Below are positions 36,768-45,182 of a stretch of DNA of 64,000 bases, piece after piece; position 1 is the first letter of the stretch; every line of letters starts with the position of its first letter. This DNA is from Persephonella hydrogeniphila (lineage in GTDB: Bacteria; Aquificota; Aquificia; Aquificales; Hydrogenothermaceae), in assembly GCF_900215515.1 (NCBI RefSeq), contig NZ_OBEI01000001.1, positions 491,987 to 555,986 of the forward strand. The letters are read 5' to 3'. The notes beneath the pieces are model-generated. The model ran no database searches, was not told where the DNA came from, and worked only from the letters and a program-made list of their open reading frames with translations. Position numbers and translations under genes: made by a program.

Positions 36768-37713
36768 AGTGGCAGTATACCTCCCTGTTGTCTATTTTTG
36801 TGTATTGAGGTTCTTTTTTGCATATATCTGTAGCTATAGGACATCTTGAATAAAAAACACATCCTCCTTCAACTTCTTCCCTGTATACTTCAGGGAGATA
36901 GTCTAACTTTTTTCTGTCCTTTGGATGTTCTGGAGGAAGGGAATCAAGTAAAATTTTTGTGTAAGGATGGGCAGGCTTCTTCAGTATATCTCTGGCGTCT
37001 CCCTTTTCCATTATTTTTCCTCTGTAAAGAACAAGTATCCTGTCGGATAGCATTCCAACGACATTAAGATCATGAGATATAAAAAGAAAACTGATCTTTT
37101 TTTCAGTTCTCAACTTCTTTATCAGGTTTATTATCTGCAACTGAACAGAAACGTCAAGGGCAGATGTTGGTTCATCTGCAACTATCATTTTTGGATCCAA
37201 AACTATTGCCCTTGCTATAGCTACTCTCTGTCTTTGTCCTCCTGAAAGCTCAGAAGGATATCTGTCTAAAAAGGATTCATCAAGTCCGGCATCTTTAATA
37301 GCGGTTTTTACCCTTTCTTTCCTCTCTTTCTTAGGAAAACCATGTATTAAAAGGGGTTCTTCTATAATCTGTCTTATTTTAAACCGTGGGTTTAAAGATG
37401 TTTTGGGATCCTGAAAAACAATAGATGTTTCCTTTCTAAAAAGTTTCTCCTCTTTTCCTGTAAGGGAGTATATATCTTTACCTTCAAACTCTATCTTACC
37501 TTCATCTTTTTTAATTAGCTTTAGGATCAATCTACCTATTGTTGATTTACCACTCCCTGACTCTCCTACAATCCCTAAAACTTGATTGTAACCTAAAGAA
37601 AAAGACACATTATCTACCGCTTTAAAAAACTCTTTTTTTAGTAGGGATTTTTTTATAAGAAATTTTTTTGATAAGTTTTCTACCTTTAGTAAGGCAGGAC
37701 TATTACTTTCCAT
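36760..37713 (-). CDS. Oligopeptide/dipeptide ABC transporter ATP-binding protein (OppF/DppF type)
   Basis: A 317-residue ATPase with Walker A GESGSGKSTIGRL, Q-loop FQDPKTSLNPR, signature LSGGQRQRVAIARAI, Walker B MIVADEPTSALD and the H-loop FISHDLNVV. The C-terminal oligo_HPY extension (YTKILLDSLPPEHP, CPIATDICKKEPQ, with cysteines) is typical of OppD/OppF subunits. No permease, binding protein or OppD partner is next to it; instead it heads an overlapping operon with two CorC-type genes. Confidence 0.92.
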   Translation of the reverse strand: MESNSPALLKVENLSKKFLIKKSLLKKEFFKAVDNVSFSLGYNQVLGIVGESGSGKSTIGRLILKLIKKDEGKIEFEGKDIYSLTGKEEKLFRKETSIVFQDPKTSLNPRFKIRQIIEEPLLIHGFPKKERKERVKTAIKDAGLDESFLDRYPSELSGGQRQRVAIARAIVLDPKMIVADEPTSALDVSVQLQIINLIKKLRTEKKISFLFISHDLNVVGMLSDRILVLYRGKIMEKGDARDILKKPAHPYTKILLDSLPPEHPKDRKKLDYLPEVYREEVEGGCVFYSRCPIATDICKKEPQYTKIDNREVYCHFA

Positions 37714-37794
37714 TTTTTATTTTTTACCTGCTGTATTCTACCCCGTAAAAATTTTTATAAAGTATAACATAAAAGGATTTTTATTCTTTTATGA

Positions 37795-38370
37795 TTAATC
37801 TAATATTTTTGGAGAAGGTTTCCCACAAAAATATCCCTGAGAACAATCTACATCAAGTTCTTTTACTATATTCCATATATCTTCATTCTCAACAAACTCT
37901 GCTATAGTTTTTATCTTTAGTTCTTTGGCGAAAGTAACAATCGCTTCAACTATAGCATGGGATATATCGTCTTTATCTAAGTTTCTTATAAGAGAGCCGT
38001 CAATCTTGATAAAATCAACTTTCATTTTAGAAAGGTATGAGAAGTTAGAATACCCGCTACCAAAGTCATCTATAGATATTTTCACACCATACATCTTAAC
38101 AAAGCCGATAAATTCTATAACTTCAAATGAGCTTTCTATACTTTCATCTTCTAAAAGCTCAAAAGTGAGATACTCTCCAATCTGATAATCCCTTAATATT
38201 TTCAGGATATAATTTCTCATCTCTATATTAAGAATATCTGAAAGGGAGAGGTTTATGGATATATGAATATTTTTCTCCTTTATCAGTTCTATAGCATTTT
38301 TTATAACCCTTCTTGATATCTCAGGATAAAGCCTGAATTTTTTAGCCACATTAAGAAAGTAGTAAGGTGT
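37795..38370 (-). pseudogene. EAL-domain gene, 5'-truncated by a TnpB element
   Basis: About 190 codons encoding the second part of an EAL (c-di-GMP phosphodiesterase) domain: INLSLSDIL, SIDDFGSGYSNFSYLSKMKVDFIKIDGSLI and IAEFVENEDIW...GYFCGKPSP. The reading frame continues upstream of the first possible start (GTG 38349) through residues resembling the EAL sequence PYYFLNVAKKF, until about 38370, where the TnpB element begins. The E-A-L motif and everything before it are missing. The sequence on the other side of the element (25 nt before the rlmD-like stop) does not supply it, so the 5' part was deleted. The remnant should be inactive. Confidence 0.8.
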
Positions 38371-38520
38371 GTGACATCCTCCCCTAACTAAAGTTAGGGG
38401 CTTCCTGCTTCACAGAGGCATAGCTTACACGAATATAGGGGTTACTCTCCAATATCCGTGCAGAGGCTTTCCTCTCCACAGGCGTTACCTTCCCACAGTC
38501 CGTAGGTAGGTTTTTTATAG
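38371..38520 (-). ncRNA. Probable omegaRNA (guide scaffold) of TnpB
   Basis: The 3' end of tnpB and the right end of the element (about 38380-38510) are visibly richer in G+C than the surroundings and contain short complementary runs plus the terminal hairpin 38381-38400. In ISDra2-type systems this overlapping segment is the omegaRNA scaffold, and the guide is the sequence just outside the right end, here the EAL remnant below 38371. Limits and function are inferred by analogy. Confidence 0.4.
38381..38400. repeat. Right-end hairpin of the TnpB element
   Basis: CCCCTAACT and AGTTAGGGG pair over 9 bp with a 2-nt loop. It overlaps the last codons of tnpB, as is usual for the right end of IS605-group elements. 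Confidence 0.8.
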
Positions 38521-39688
38521 TGGTTGTCTCCACTTTACTTAATCCTATTTTTAGAATATTGATAGTACTGTTTAAATCTCTATCAATTACAAGTCCACAA
38601 TTTTCACATCTGTATGTCCTGTCCGATAGTGTTATATCTTCTTTCCTATTTCCACAATTTGAACATATCTTTGTTGTTGCCTCATATCTGTCCACAGATA
38701 TAAGGGTCTCAAGGTTATTCTTTAACCTTGAAATTATTCCCCCTATACCTGTGTTTTGTATTTGTTTCCCAAATAATCCACTGTGCCACTGTTTTATTGC
38801 TTCATCTTGGATTAATACATGTTCGTATCTTTTTAGTAGTGAAAATATCTTGTTTTGAATATCTTTTCTTCTGTTATAGATTTTTTGATGTTCTCTCTGG
38901 ATTTTGTATCTTGTCTTGAAATAGTTTTTACTTCCTTTTTTCTGTTTTGTTAGTTTCTTTTGTAGTCTCTTTAATCTCTTTGTTTCTTCTATTGAATACT
39001 TTATTTTTATTCCATTTGATAGGGTTAACTGGTGTTTTATACCAAAGTCTATTGCTATAGGCTTCTTTATTTTTTCTTTCTTTATCTGGTTTTTATCTAT
39101 GTAGCAAGTTAAATATATGTAGTATCCATCTGGTTTCTTTATTAGTTCAGCTTTTGCTATATCGCTATTTTCTGGTATTTGATGTAGTCCTAACACTCTA
39201 AATGGCTTTTTTAATCCTTGTATCTTTACTCTGTTTTTGTCTTTTAATACTTTGAATGTTATTCCATTTTGTTTTAATGGGATATTTTTATAGTCTGATT
39301 TGAACTTTAGTTTTCCTACTTTTATTCCTTTTTGTTTTGCTTTTGATAGGTTTGATAAGTTTTTCTTTATTCTGTCTAAAATACCTTGTTTCATCTGGGA
39401 TGATAGGCAAGTTATTTCTCTTTTTTCGTATCCATTTGGTGTTTTTATTTCTACTTGTTTTAATTTTTCTGTTTGTGGGTTTAATCTGTTTTCTATATCT
39501 GCAACTGTATAGTTATATAGCCATTTTGCTTCTAAGAATACTTTTTCAAGCCATTGTTTTTGGTCTTTATTTAAATTAGAGTATGAGATTTTGAGTTGAT
39601 AGACTTTCGGGACTTGATTTCTTCTCTTTTCTTTTGTTTTCTTTAAACTTTCTTTGATTTTTTGCTTTTTTAGTGTAGTTACAGACAT
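38384..39688 (-). CDS. tnpB: TnpB, RNA-guided nuclease of the IS605 group
   Basis: A 434-residue TnpB. The N-terminal helical wedge (LKISYSNLNKDQKQWLEKVFLEAKWLYNY) is followed by a RuvC nuclease split in three: the first Asp in IAIDFGIKHQL, Glu in VLIQDEAIKQWH, and the last Asp in CGLVIDRDLNSTINI. A zinc ribbon CSNCG...CENCG lies between the last two. All catalytic residues are present, so it could be active. The C-terminus reads SVKQEAPNFS, where KQEAP is common to the family because the coding sequence runs into the right end. Confidence 0.92.
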   Translation of the reverse strand: MSVTTLKKQKIKESLKKTKEKRRNQVPKVYQLKISYSNLNKDQKQWLEKVFLEAKWLYNYTVADIENRLNPQTEKLKQVEIKTPNGYEKREITCLSSQMKQGILDRIKKNLSNLSKAKQKGIKVGKLKFKSDYKNIPLKQNGITFKVLKDKNRVKIQGLKKPFRVLGLHQIPENSDIAKAELIKKPDGYYIYLTCYIDKNQIKKEKIKKPIAIDFGIKHQLTLSNGIKIKYSIEETKRLKRLQKKLTKQKKGSKNYFKTRYKIQREHQKIYNRRKDIQNKIFSLLKRYEHVLIQDEAIKQWHSGLFGKQIQNTGIGGIISRLKNNLETLISVDRYEATTKICSNCGNRKEDITLSDRTYRCENCGLVIDRDLNSTINILKIGLSKVETTTIKNLPTDCGKVTPVERKASARILESNPYIRVSYASVKQEAPNFS

Positions 39689-39739
39689 TTTTAAATCCTC
39701 ATATAATATTATAGCAATATTAACAATAAAAGGATTTTT

Positions 39740-39761
39740 GAGAGTTTCGTTCGAAACTCTC
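39740..39761. repeat. Left-end palindrome 1 of the TnpB element
   Basis: GAGAGTTTCG-TT-CGAAACTCTC, 10-bp arms without mismatch. Confidence 0.8.
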
Positions 39762-39771
39762 TGCCATTCAT

Positions 39772-39791
39772 CCCAGTTTTAAAAAACTGGG
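39772..39791. repeat. Left-end palindrome 2 of the TnpB element
   Basis: CCCAGTTTT-AA-AAAACTGGG, 9-bp arms. It is enclosed by GCCA (39763-39766) and TGGC (39797-39800), which could extend the hairpin with an internal bulge. Confidence 0.75.
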
Positions 39792-39825
39792 CTTTCTGGC
39801 AAATTACCTTGTAAACCAAAATAGG

Positions 39826-41097
39826 TCATTTTTCCAAAATTGTTAGACTTTCTATATGGTATGTATGGGGAAACATATCTATAAATCTTGTAGACACAAC
39901 AGAAAATCCTTTTTCAACGAGTTTAGATATATCCCTTGCAAGTGTGGCAGGATTACAGGATATGTATATGATTTTCCTGAGATTTTTTATTTGAAGGAGA
40001 GCATCTAAAGTTTTTTCATCTATCCCTGTCCTCGGAGGATCTAAAAGAACAAGTTGGGGGTTCTTTTTTACCATGAACCTGTTTATATCAGAGGCTGAAG
40101 CTCTCTGGAAAAAAACATTCGATGCCTTATTCAGCTTTCTGTTGTGGTTTGCATCCTGAACAGCATAGGGATTTATTTCAACGCCAAACACCTTCTCAGC
40201 ATACCTTCCCATAGGGATAGAAAATGTCCCTACACCGCTATAAAGATCAAAGGCAACAGATATTTTTTCTTTTTTAAGTTCTTCTTCAACAAGCTTTATG
40301 AGATTTCCCACCTGAAATCTGTTTACCTGAAAAAATGAGTCAGCAGAAACTCTAAATCTGTAATCACCTACCGTTTCATAAACAAAAGGAGAACCTATAA
40401 AGTTTATTTTTTTTGGGAAATTATCTTTAACAGTGTATATACCAAAACCTTCAAGGGAATCTCCTAAGAAAGCTTTCATATGTTTCAGTCCAAGGGGGAT
40501 CTTTTTTATATTCTTGAAGAAAACAAATTTTGCTACCGTCTGATTCTCTGAAGATGAATAAAAATGAGCTTCTACAGGTAGAAATGTAAAAAATGGGACA
40601 ACCTCTCTAAGGCCATTTAGGATATTGTTGAGCTCTTCCTTTAAAAGATAGCAGTAATCTATATTAACTATTTCTCTGCTTTCTTTTTTGAAAAAACCTA
40701 TCTTCTCACCTTTTATCTTAAACTGTACACGGTTTCTGTAATGGAGATTTTCTGGAGAAGGTACCGGTTCAAGAACCGGTATTTTATCTATCTTTCCTAT
40801 CCGCTGGAGAGTTTCTACAAAAATCTCATTTTTGTACTCAACCTGCTTTTTGTACTCTATATGTAGATAATCACAACCTCCACAGTATGTAAAGTACCGG
40901 CATACCGGATCCTTTCTATAAGGGGAGGATTTTATTATCTTTGAGGGGGTACATTCGTAAAAATTCTTTTTTTCCCTGATAATTTCTATCTCTACTTCCT
41001 CTTCAGGTAGAACATAAGGAATGAAACAGACTTTGTTATTTAGCTTTCCGATTCCTTTTCCGCCGTAAATCAGTTTCTCTACTGTGATTTTCATCAT
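39826..41097 (-). CDS. rlmD-like: 23S rRNA (uracil-C5)-methyltransferase, RlmD/RlmCD type
   Basis: A 423-residue SAM-dependent RNA m5U methyltransferase. The N-terminal TRAM domain starts ITVEKLIYGGKGIGKLNNKV. The [4Fe-4S] cysteines are in VCRYFTYCGGCDYLH plus a later Cys. The catalytic domain has FDLYSGVGTFSIPMGRYA (SAM site), LLDPPRTGID and ISCNPATLARD, with the nucleophilic Cys in SCNP. Whether it modifies U747, U1939 or both cannot be read from the sequence. Two ATGs lie in tandem (41097 and 41094) behind AAAGGA. Confidence 0.92.
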   Translation of the reverse strand: MMKITVEKLIYGGKGIGKLNNKVCFIPYVLPEEEVEIEIIREKKNFYECTPSKIIKSSPYRKDPVCRYFTYCGGCDYLHIEYKKQVEYKNEIFVETLQRIGKIDKIPVLEPVPSPENLHYRNRVQFKIKGEKIGFFKKESREIVNIDYCYLLKEELNNILNGLREVVPFFTFLPVEAHFYSSSENQTVAKFVFFKNIKKIPLGLKHMKAFLGDSLEGFGIYTVKDNFPKKINFIGSPFVYETVGDYRFRVSADSFFQVNRFQVGNLIKLVEEELKKEKISVAFDLYSGVGTFSIPMGRYAEKVFGVEINPYAVQDANHNRKLNKASNVFFQRASASDINRFMVKKNPQLVLLDPPRTGIDEKTLDALLQIKNLRKIIYISCNPATLARDISKLVEKGFSVVSTRFIDMFPHTYHIESLTILEK

Positions 41098-41167
41098 TCA
41101 ATCCTTTAACAAAAATATGGTTTAAAATATTATAGGCATATAAAAATATAACATCTGGAGCAGATAA

Positions 41168-42328
41168 ATGTTTTATATCTCTAAGATAACTCCTTTCTTC
41201 TTCTTACTTGCCTTTACAGATCTGTTTTTTGCTTCTTTTTCAAAGGCTTTAGGTTTTGATTATTTGTTTGTCGGAATAGCAGGAGTTTTTGGTTTTATAC
41301 TTAATACAATTATCGGAGCAGCTTACCAGATAATTCCAAACTCACAGCAAGAAAAACTGAAAAATGAAAAACTGCAGATTTTCGTGTTTATTGCAGCTGC
41401 CCTTTCTTCGTTTTTTATATTTTTAAAAAACTACCCTATAGCTTCTTTATTTACCCTTACAGCTGTAGTTTTATTTACATTTCATGTTCTTCCTGCAATA
41501 AAAGATATCAAACCTGTAACAATAAAATTTTTGACAGTATCCCTTGTTTATATGAACATAGGAGCTTTATTCTTCTGTATGGCATTCATTCCTGTAGATT
41601 GGCTTCCTTCTATACCTTATCAACTTGCTGTTCATACAATAACTGCAGGAGTAATGCTTAACGCGATTATAGGAGTAGAGCTTGCATGGATACCTATGCT
41701 TCTGATGCATTCTCTAAATATAAAATATGCCAGAATCGTATTCTGGATTATGCAGGCTGGTATACTTGTTCTTCTTCTTGGGTTTTCAATACTCCAGTAC
41801 AAAGTAGTTGCAGCAGGGGCAGTTGTTATCATTGCAGGACTTCTTGTTTTCTTCTGGATAGTTATAGAATCTGTGAGAAAGTCTACCCATAAGGAGATAC
41901 CCTTTGTGATTAAATTTTTCATCAGTGGACATATCTTTCTAATAGCAGGAATCCTGTCAGGGGCACATATCGCTGGAAGTGGAAATCTCTCCACAGTCCC
42001 TGTTCATATAGATTTTATGGTTTTTGGTTTTGCTGGAATGACAATAGCCGGAGCAATGTTTCATCTCCTTCCGAGGATCGTATGGAATATGATTCATATC
42101 AAAAAAGCTCAGGAAGGGAAAAAGATACCTAATGTCTTCAATATACTGAAAAAAAATGAAGCTATGCTTTCATTTTATGTGATGATTGCTGGTGTTTTTC
42201 TGATGGCTATTTCTAATTTTTCTGAACTCCATACTGTTAAGTATACTACCGCTCTTGTTTTTATTATTGGTCTATTGCTGTTTTTTAGGGCTTTATTTTA
42301 CAGGCTTTACCAGTTATATACACTTTAG
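41168..42328 (+). CDS. Polytopic membrane protein, possibly heme-binding (HCO subunit I/NnrS-like)
   Basis: A 386-residue protein with about 11-12 transmembrane helices. Several histidines lie within helices: HTITAGVMLNAIIG, ISGHIFLIAGILSGAHIAG, and the pair HIDFMVFGFAGMTIAGAMFHLLPRIVWN. The last segment resembles one found in heme-copper-oxidase subunit I and NnrS-like proteins (H...G.....GAMYHLLPR), which suggests heme or metal ligation. The copper-site and tyrosine motifs of a true oxidase are not seen, so it may be a heme or copper handling protein. GGAG lies 8 nt before the ATG. A 50-codon gene follows 9 nt later. Confidence 0.65.
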   Translation: MFYISKITPFFFLLAFTDLFFASFSKALGFDYLFVGIAGVFGFILNTIIGAAYQIIPNSQQEKLKNEKLQIFVFIAAALSSFFIFLKNYPIASLFTLTAVVLFTFHVLPAIKDIKPVTIKFLTVSLVYMNIGALFFCMAFIPVDWLPSIPYQLAVHTITAGVMLNAIIGVELAWIPMLLMHSLNIKYARIVFWIMQAGILVLLLGFSILQYKVVAAGAVVIIAGLLVFFWIVIESVRKSTHKEIPFVIKFFISGHIFLIAGILSGAHIAGSGNLSTVPVHIDFMVFGFAGMTIAGAMFHLLPRIVWNMIHIKKAQEGKKIPNVFNILKKNEAMLSFYVMIAGVFLMAISNFSELHTVKYTTALVFIIGLLLFFRALFYRLYQLYTL

Positions 42329-42337
42329 GAGGAGATA

Positions 42338-42490
42338 ATGGAAGTAAGAGAGTTTGTATTCGATGGGATTTTTGAGATATTAGATGAAGATGAGATTCAA
42401 TCTGAAGAGATTCTGTTTTTTATCAATTTGATTGAAAATCCGGAAAGTGAGCTTTACAAGAAGCTCGACAGGTTACTTACAAAAATCTAA
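42338..42490 (+). CDS. Small acidic protein, 50 residues
   Basis: An ORF of 50 codons with a strong AGGAGGAGATA ribosome site directly before its ATG, 9 nt after the membrane protein. The product (beginning MEVREFVFDGIFEILDEDEI) is acidic and probably helical, with LFFINLIENPESELYKKLDRLL. No family is recognised. The ribosome site and tight spacing make it likely to be a real gene, translated from the upstream gene's mRNA. Confidence 0.65.
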   Translation: MEVREFVFDGIFEILDEDEIQSEEILFFINLIENPESELYKKLDRLLTKI

Positions 42491-42571
42491 AAATCATTCT
42501 TTCCTGAAAGAAATATCCCTTAAAGATATGATAAAATAATACTTTAACAAAAATTTAAGGGGTTTTTTTAG

Positions 42572-44974
42572 ATGTCAGAAATTATAAGACAGCCTATAGA
42601 AGAAGAGGTAAAGTCTGCCTATTTAGATTATGCAATGTCTGTTATTGTTGGGAGAGCAATCCCAGATGTAAGAGACGGCCTAAAGCCAGTCCAGAGAAGA
42701 ATACTTTATGCTATGTATGAAGAGGGTATGTACCCTAATAAACCTTATAAAAAATCAGCAAGAACAGTAGGTAACGTTATAGCAAAGTACCATCCCCACG
42801 GTGATGCTGCTGTTTACGATGCACTGGTAAGAATGGCACAGGATTTTACATTGAGATATCCGCTTATTCAGGGACAGGGAAACTTCGGTTCTATTGATGG
42901 AGATCCTCCGGCAGCAATGAGATATACTGAAGCCCGTCTTACAAAGCTTGCTATGGAAATGCTTGCTGATATCGATAAAAACACTGTCGATATGAAAGAG
43001 AATTTTGATGCTTCCTTGATGGAACCAGAAGTTCTACCTGCAAAATTCCCGAATTTGATATGTAATGGAGCAGCAGGAATTGCTGTAGGACTTTCTACAA
43101 ACATACCTCCCCACAACTTCACAGAAATTGCAGAGGCACTTAAGTATCTGGCTGAATTTCCTAACGCAACAGTTGAAGAACTATGCCAGTTTGTGAAAGG
43201 TCCAGATTTTCCTACAGGTGGAGTGCTAATTACTCCAAAGGAAGAGATAGTAAAAATATATAAAGATGGAAGAGGCTCTGTAACAGTTAAAGGAAAAGCA
43301 AGGATAGAAAGACTCCCCGGAAATAGACACAGAATAATTATCTACGAGATACCTTATCAGGTAAACAAGGTCGAGTTTATAAAGAGGATAGCAGAGCTTG
43401 TTAGAAAAGGACAGGAAAAGGGAATATCTGATCTCAGGGATGAATCAGACAGAGACGGAATAAGAATTATAGTAGAGCTGAAAAGAGAAGCAGATCCTGA
43501 AAAAGTGCTTAAAAAACTGTACAGGAGAACACAGCTGCAGAAATCAATACCTATAAACTTTACTGTGCTTGTAGGAAAACAGCCTAAAACATTAGACTTG
43601 AAAGGGATACTGTGGGAGTTTATAAAACACAGAATAGAAGTGATCACCAGAAGAACACTTTACGAACTTGATAAAGCAGAGAGCAGGCTTCATATTGTTG
43701 AGGGACTTCTAAAGGCATTAGAGAATGCAGACAGAGTTATTGAGATTGTCAGAGGTTCTAAAGATGTATCCTCTGCAAAGGAACTGTTAAAAGAAGAGTT
43801 TGGATTATCTGATGCACAATCTCAGGCAATACTTGATATGAGGCTATCAAGATTTACAGCCCTTGAAGGAGATAAGCTTTATCAGGAAGCAGATGAGTTA
43901 AGACTTAAGATTGAAGAATACCAGAAAATACTTTCTTCAGAAGAGGAAAAAATAAGAGTTTTCATAGAAGAGATGGATTATCTTCTTGAAAAGTTCGGAG
44001 ACGAAAGAAAAACAATGGTTATCGAAGAAAAAGGAGAACAGCTCACATTTGAAGAAGACTACATACTTGCGGTTCTCAGTTCAGGAAGAATTATAAACAG
44101 GAAGTTTGATGAAAAAGAAGAAAAAGAAGAGGTATACCAGAAGGTTCTAAATGAGGTTTCAACAACAGTAAAACCGGGAGAAAAACTAATATCTATACAG
44201 GAGATAAAAAGCTCAACCCCTATAGCATTTGTAACAGATAGAGGAAAAGCTTACTGGAGCCTCGTGGCAGATCTGCCAAAAGGAGAAGGAAAACTGAATA
44301 TAGAAGAGGGTGAAATAGTTGGAACAGCATTCAAAGGAGAAGGAGAAGAAGATAGACTGTTTATACTAACAAAGAACGGTATTATAAAAAGAATGTCTTA
44401 TGAAGACATATTCTACAAATCACAAAACCATACTATAATTCCCCTTTCTGAAGATGATGAAGTCGTGGTAGCTTTTGCAGATGACCATCCCTCAGTTCTT
44501 GCAGTCTATACCAGAAAAGGAGATCTCCTGATGTTTGACAGGTCTCAGGTGAGGGTGACAGGAGATAAAGCAAAAGGTGTGGAGGCTATAGATCTTGATG
44601 AAGGAGACGAAGTAAGGGGAGGATTTCTTATAAATAGCGAAGAGTATGTCCTCACAATAACAGAAAAAGGATATACAAAGCTCGTTAAAAAAGAGGAGTT
44701 TTATACGAAAGAAGGAAAACTTAAGAAAAGAGGACAGAAAGGTCTTATGGCTGTTAAGCTCTCAAAAGATGATGCCCTATCAGCCGCAACAGGTGTTCAT
44801 ATGGGGGATACGCTTCTCTTATCAACGGAAAAAGGAAGAGTACTCAAGCTAAAAGTAGACGAGATGAAAATACCTGTAGCAAAAAGAACAGCCATGGGAG
44901 AACAGCTTATCAAAATAGAGGGGGATAAAGTTGTAAAGATTGTAAAGCCAAAAATCAGTGAGAGTCAGGACTGA
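42572..44974 (+). CDS. gyrA: DNA gyrase/topoisomerase IV subunit A
   Basis: An 800-residue type IIA topoisomerase A subunit. The N-terminus has [32 protein letters not shown] sequence; the active-site Tyr is in [10 protein letters not shown] (about 122). The quinolone region reads [13 protein letters not shown], with Ala at the position of E. coli Ser83. The C-terminal beta-pinwheel (about 500-800) has repeated blades, but the GyrA box reads KKRGQKG where gyrases have QRRGGKG. A degenerate box was also found in the chimeric Aquifex aeolicus enzyme, which behaves like topoisomerase IV. It is followed at once by a small membrane protein gene (TGATG). Confidence 0.95.
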   Translation: MSEIIRQPIEEEVKSAYLDYAMSVIVGRAIPDVRDGLKPVQRRILYAMYEEGMYPNKPYKKSARTVGNVIAKYHPHGDAAVYDALVRMAQDFTLRYPLIQGQGNFGSIDGDPPAAMRYTEARLTKLAMEMLADIDKNTVDMKENFDASLMEPEVLPAKFPNLICNGAAGIAVGLSTNIPPHNFTEIAEALKYLAEFPNATVEELCQFVKGPDFPTGGVLITPKEEIVKIYKDGRGSVTVKGKARIERLPGNRHRIIIYEIPYQVNKVEFIKRIAELVRKGQEKGISDLRDESDRDGIRIIVELKREADPEKVLKKLYRRTQLQKSIPINFTVLVGKQPKTLDLKGILWEFIKHRIEVITRRTLYELDKAESRLHIVEGLLKALENADRVIEIVRGSKDVSSAKELLKEEFGLSDAQSQAILDMRLSRFTALEGDKLYQEADELRLKIEEYQKILSSEEEKIRVFIEEMDYLLEKFGDERKTMVIEEKGEQLTFEEDYILAVLSSGRIINRKFDEKEEKEEVYQKVLNEVSTTVKPGEKLISIQEIKSSTPIAFVTDRGKAYWSLVADLPKGEGKLNIEEGEIVGTAFKGEGEEDRLFILTKNGIIKRMSYEDIFYKSQNHTIIPLSEDDEVVVAFADDHPSVLAVYTRKGDLLMFDRSQVRVTGDKAKGVEAIDLDEGDEVRGGFLINSEEYVLTITEKGYTKLVKKEEFYTKEGKLKKRGQKGLMAVKLSKDDALSAATGVHMGDTLLLSTEKGRVLKLKVDEMKIPVAKRTAMGEQLIKIEGDKVVKIVKPKISESQD

Positions 44975-45180
44975 TGATTTATATACTGCTTACACTTGGA
45001 ATAATTATAGGTGTTTATGCGATTTTTAATAATATAGGCGGGATTTTCTCCGCCCTTTCTATAAAAGACCCTACTCTCATGAGTGTTAAGCTTCTGCAGA
45101 GTCTTCTTCCTGTTATAGCAGGAGCTGTTATTCTTTATGTGTCTGCTACAAATCTGTACGATATCATTAAGAAAAAGTAG
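44974..45180 (+). CDS. Small membrane protein, 68 residues
   Basis: Two hydrophobic helices (ILLTLGIIIGVYAIF and LLPVIAGAVILYVSA) with a short basic tail. The ATG shares one base with the gyrA stop, so it is translated by coupling from the gyrA mRNA. No family is recognised. The stop is 2 nt from that of the convergent formate dehydrogenase gene. Confidence 0.65.
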   Translation: MIYILLTLGIIIGVYAIFNNIGGIFSALSIKDPTLMSVKLLQSLLPVIAGAVILYVSATNLYDIIKKK

Positions 45181-45182
45181 TA

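Larger units (their letters stand above)
38371..39802 (-). mobile_element. Solo TnpB element of the IS200/IS605 group
   Basis: About 1.43 kb; the limits are estimates. It holds one tnpB gene and no tnpA, so movement would need a Y1 transposase from elsewhere. The right end (near 38371-38400) has a perfect 9-bp hairpin, and the left end has two palindromes (39740-39761 and 39772-39791), as is usual for this group, which lacks inverted terminal repeats and carries subterminal hairpins. It has cut the EAL gene. Confidence 0.78.

Noticed and set aside
37795..38349. Intact small EAL-domain gene starting at GTG 38349
   Set aside because: Homology continues upstream of that codon to the TnpB boundary, and the EAL motif with its catalytic Glu is missing, so it is a truncated gene.
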